A stretch of 6,827 nucleotides of DNA from Actinomycetota bacterium. Its GTDB lineage: Bacteria; Actinomycetota; Actinomycetes; S36-B12. Every line of letters starts with the position of its first letter. Within the stretch, counting starts at the first letter, position 1. Shown piece after piece: positions 5,617-6,827 of this stretch. The position numbers and the translations under genes are program-made. The notes below the pieces were generated by a model. It was not told the origin of the DNA. It worked only from the letters and a program-made list of their open reading frames with translations, and did no database searches. Where the stretch lies: the NCBI GenBank assembly GCA_016870425.1, contig VGBQ01000142.1, positions 1 to 6,827 on the forward strand, read 5' to 3'.

Positions 5617-5633
5617 GGCCCCGCCCGCGGGCC
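5617..5633 (-). terminator. Possible stem-loop terminator after the nuclease-like gene
   Basis: GGCCC (5617-5621) pairs with GGGCC (5629-5633) around a 7-base loop, directly after the stop codon of the - strand gene. There is no T-run, as is common in high-GC genomes, so this is only a candidate. Confidence 0.3.
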
Positions 5634-6695
5634 TCACGGAAGCGCTTCGAGCGCGCGGATAACCCTTTGGGCCAGCCGATCGGGGGAGCGCTTCACTTCG
5701 TGGCGCGTCCATCTGATCACTCGTGAGCCGGCGTTCTCGATCGTCTCTTGACGGCGCTTCTCCTCGTAGAGCGCCCGGGGATCGGCGTACTTGACCAGAC
5801 CGTCGCACTCGCCAATGACGCGCCCGTCACGCCAGGCCAGGTCCGCCCAGTAGGTGCGACCGTCCGCACCCTCGATGGGGAATCCACACTCAGGACGAGG
5901 CACCCCGCGCTCGAGGAGCACCCCTCGGGATTCCGACTCGAGGGCGGACTCCGATGCGGGATCGGCCCACTGGAGCGCCAGGTGCGCACTCCGCGTGCCC
6001 GGCCAGCCATGCATGTCCGCAAGGACCGCCGCGACACGGGCGCGAGCGGTTGCGACGAGCGCCGGGTCATGGACGGCCATCCTCAGAGGTAGTTCCCCTC
6101 CGCACGTCTGGTCGATGAGCCGACGCAGCACGGCATCCATGCAAATGAGTGCCTCCGGGAGCGACGCCATCCTGGCGATGTCGATCGCCGTACGTTCGGG
6201 AGTGGTGACGCGCAGGCCGTTGATGACTGTCTGATGATGGTCGGGGAGCGCTGCCGAGTGGATGTGCACTCCTCGCCGCAGGCCGGCCCTTCCTCCTGGA
6301 TCAGTCACGTGCCCCAAGTCCAGTCCAGCGAATGGCACGGGGAGGCCCTGCACGAGCGCGGCCGAGTGTGCGGATACGGCGCTTCCCGGCAGCACCAGGG
6401 CCGCACCACGGGCTCGATCGGTTGAGTTGCGCGTCTGAGCTTCCCAGGCGACCTCGTCTGGGACCTCCTGTGTTGGGACGACGTAGACACCCAAACTCAG
6501 GCGCTGCACGCTGCCTGCTCGCGCGGCCCGGTAGAGGCGATCAAGCGGGAGTCCGGCCGCTGCGGCTTCCTGCAGCGAGAAGGGGACTGTGCCAAAGGCA
6601 CAGGCGAGGAATTCCGCTGTTTCCTGCGCTAAGGAGCGACGACCCATGTGTGCCACTGTGCCGCGGCATCGCAATCCGCGGCGTGGCCCATCCAC
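5634..6695 (-). CDS. AbiEi-like winged-helix protein with C-terminal DUF559/Vsr-like nuclease domain
   Basis: 353 residues from GTG 6695, or 337 from ATG 6647 (Met17), where the AbiEi-like homology begins soon after. Residues ~36-74 match the N-terminal winged helix of AbiEi-type antitoxins (GTVPFSLQEAAAAGL...RLSLGVYVVP), a DNA-binding module. The middle has the usual TTPERTAIDIAR (164-175). The C-terminus is a DUF559/PD-(D/E)XK-like domain: ESES (252-255), WADLAW (283-288, Asp285), RVIGECDGLVKY (292-303, Glu296 and Asp298), EEKRR (311-315) and VIRWTRHEV (326-334). The acidic residues that would hold metal are present, so nuclease activity is plausible but unshown. No AbiEii toxin gene is adjacent. 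Third positions are looser: about a third of the first 80 codons end in A/T, against about one in seven in a 50-codon sample of the dehydrogenase gene. A TTA codon sits at Leu22. These suggest acquisition. Neither start has a clear ribosome site, so translation may be leaderless. Confidence 0.85.
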   Translation of the reverse strand: MDGPRRGLRCRGTVAHMGRRSLAQETAEFLACAFGTVPFSLQEAAAAGLPLDRLYRAARAGSVQRLSLGVYVVPTQEVPDEVAWEAQTRNSTDRARGAALVLPGSAVSAHSAALVQGLPVPFAGLDLGHVTDPGGRAGLRRGVHIHSAALPDHHQTVINGLRVTTPERTAIDIARMASLPEALICMDAVLRRLIDQTCGGELPLRMAVHDPALVATARARVAAVLADMHGWPGTRSAHLALQWADPASESALESESRGVLLERGVPRPECGFPIEGADGRTYWADLAWRDGRVIGECDGLVKYADPRALYEEKRRQETIENAGSRVIRWTRHEVKRSPDRLAQRVIRALEALP

Positions 6696-6719
6696 AGGTG
6701 CAGTGGCGCTTCATGTCGG

Positions 6720-6763
6720 AGTCTTGCTCTAACGGAGGGTTTGCGGGCCTATAAGGCAAGACT
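6720..6763. promoter_or_regulatory. Perfect 8-bp inverted repeat flanking the putative promoter of the nuclease-like gene
   Basis: AGTCTTGC (6720-6727) and GCAAGACT (6756-6763) are exact inverse complements separated by 28 bases. The TTATAG -10 candidate lies between them. A smaller inner stem GCCT/AGGC (6747-6750 with 6754-6757) overlaps the -10 itself. This could be an operator for the protein's own winged helix, or the arms of a mobile or repeat element. I cannot tell which from the sequence. Confidence 0.45.
6724..6759. repeat. 36-bp imperfect palindrome, copy B (promoter side of the nuclease-like gene)
   Basis: The same TTGCTCTA-N19-ATA-N2-GCAA pattern and exact length as copy A at 5537-5572, in the same orientation. 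Together the copies bracket the nuclease-like gene within a 1,223-bp span. Confidence 0.5.
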
Positions 6764-6764
6764 T

Positions 6765-6827
6765 GGGCACCAAGGTGCGCCGGGGAGCGGGTGCGCCGGG
6801 CACCAAGGTGCGCCGGGGAGCGGGTGC
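6765..6827. repeat. 33-bp tandem repeat with nested 16/17-bp sub-repeat, running off the window
   Basis: One full unit (6765-6797) is followed by 30 bases of an identical second unit (6798-6827, cut by the edge). Inside each unit the 11-mer GGTGCGCCGGG occurs twice, so cores begin at 6774, 6790, 6807 and 6823 (the last cut off). They are spaced 16, 17 and 16 bases, with alternating linkers GAGCG and CACCAA. A GCACC-AA-GGTGC inverted repeat sits in each unit. The total copy number is unknown. Confidence 0.9.

Larger units (their letters stand above)
5439..5633. other. Convergent intergenic region (195 bp)
   Basis: Lies between the stops of the DUF3145 gene and the AbiEi/DUF559 gene. The first ~90 bases are GC-rich with no clear terminator and no T-run. 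From about 5530 to 5605 composition becomes more mixed and the DNA is full of inverted repeats (see the 5532-5604 entry). A 61-codon GTG-started frame covers most of it on the - strand but has no support as a gene. Confidence 0.6.
6696..6827. other. Upstream region of the nuclease-like gene
   Basis: No gene seen. On the - strand TTATAGG (6754-6748) is the best -10 candidate, predicting a start near 6741 and a leader of about 45 bases. No good -35 lies 16-18 bases upstream. The region carries palindrome copy B and the 33-bp tandem repeat. Confidence 0.45.

Noticed and set aside
6765..6827. CRISPR array
   Set aside because: Units are contiguous with no unique spacers; the repetition is a true tandem repeat with a nested half-unit.

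Overview
The window looks like chromosomal DNA from a high-GC actinobacterium (Actinomycetota). The main reasons are strong G/C preference at third codon positions in most genes, a DUF3145-family protein (a family I know only from actinobacteria), an actinobacterial-style BioY, and a solo AbiEi/DUF559-type protein. I cannot name the genus.

Region 1 (2-4078, + strand) is the tail of a tightly packed catabolic operon. It encodes the 3' part of an HMG-CoA lyase, an acyl-CoA dehydrogenase, a PaaK-type acyl/aryl-CoA ligase and an enoyl-CoA hydratase. Adjacent reading frames overlap by 1-4 bases, so the genes are probably translationally coupled. The lyase plus dehydrogenase plus hydratase is the logic of leucine/isovalerate breakdown: acyl-CoA oxidation, carboxylation (the carboxylase is not in the window and would be expected upstream), hydration and cleavage to acetoacetate and acetyl-CoA. 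The PaaK-type ligase is the odd member and suggests that a free acid also feeds the pathway.

Region 2 (4083-4679, - strand) is bioY, the biotin-binding membrane subunit of an ECF transporter. It meets the operon tail to tail with 4 bases between stop codons. It shares a 195-bp divergent promoter region with region 3. That region holds a palindrome beside the predicted bioY -10 and a GC-rich, potentially structured leader for the DUF3145 gene.

Region 3 (4875-5438, + strand) is a DUF3145 protein with an N-terminal extension and a strong ribosome binding site.

Region 4 (about 5439-6827) differs in composition. It holds one - strand gene for an AbiEi-like winged-helix protein with a C-terminal DUF559/Vsr-like nuclease domain, with relaxed codon use and a TTA codon. 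The gene is bracketed by two related 36-bp imperfect palindromes (5537-5572 and 6724-6759) that share their ends and exact length. One lies in its downstream flank and the other in its promoter region. Beyond the second is a nested 33-bp tandem repeat running off the window end. This gene-plus-palindromes arrangement is the part most worth a second look.
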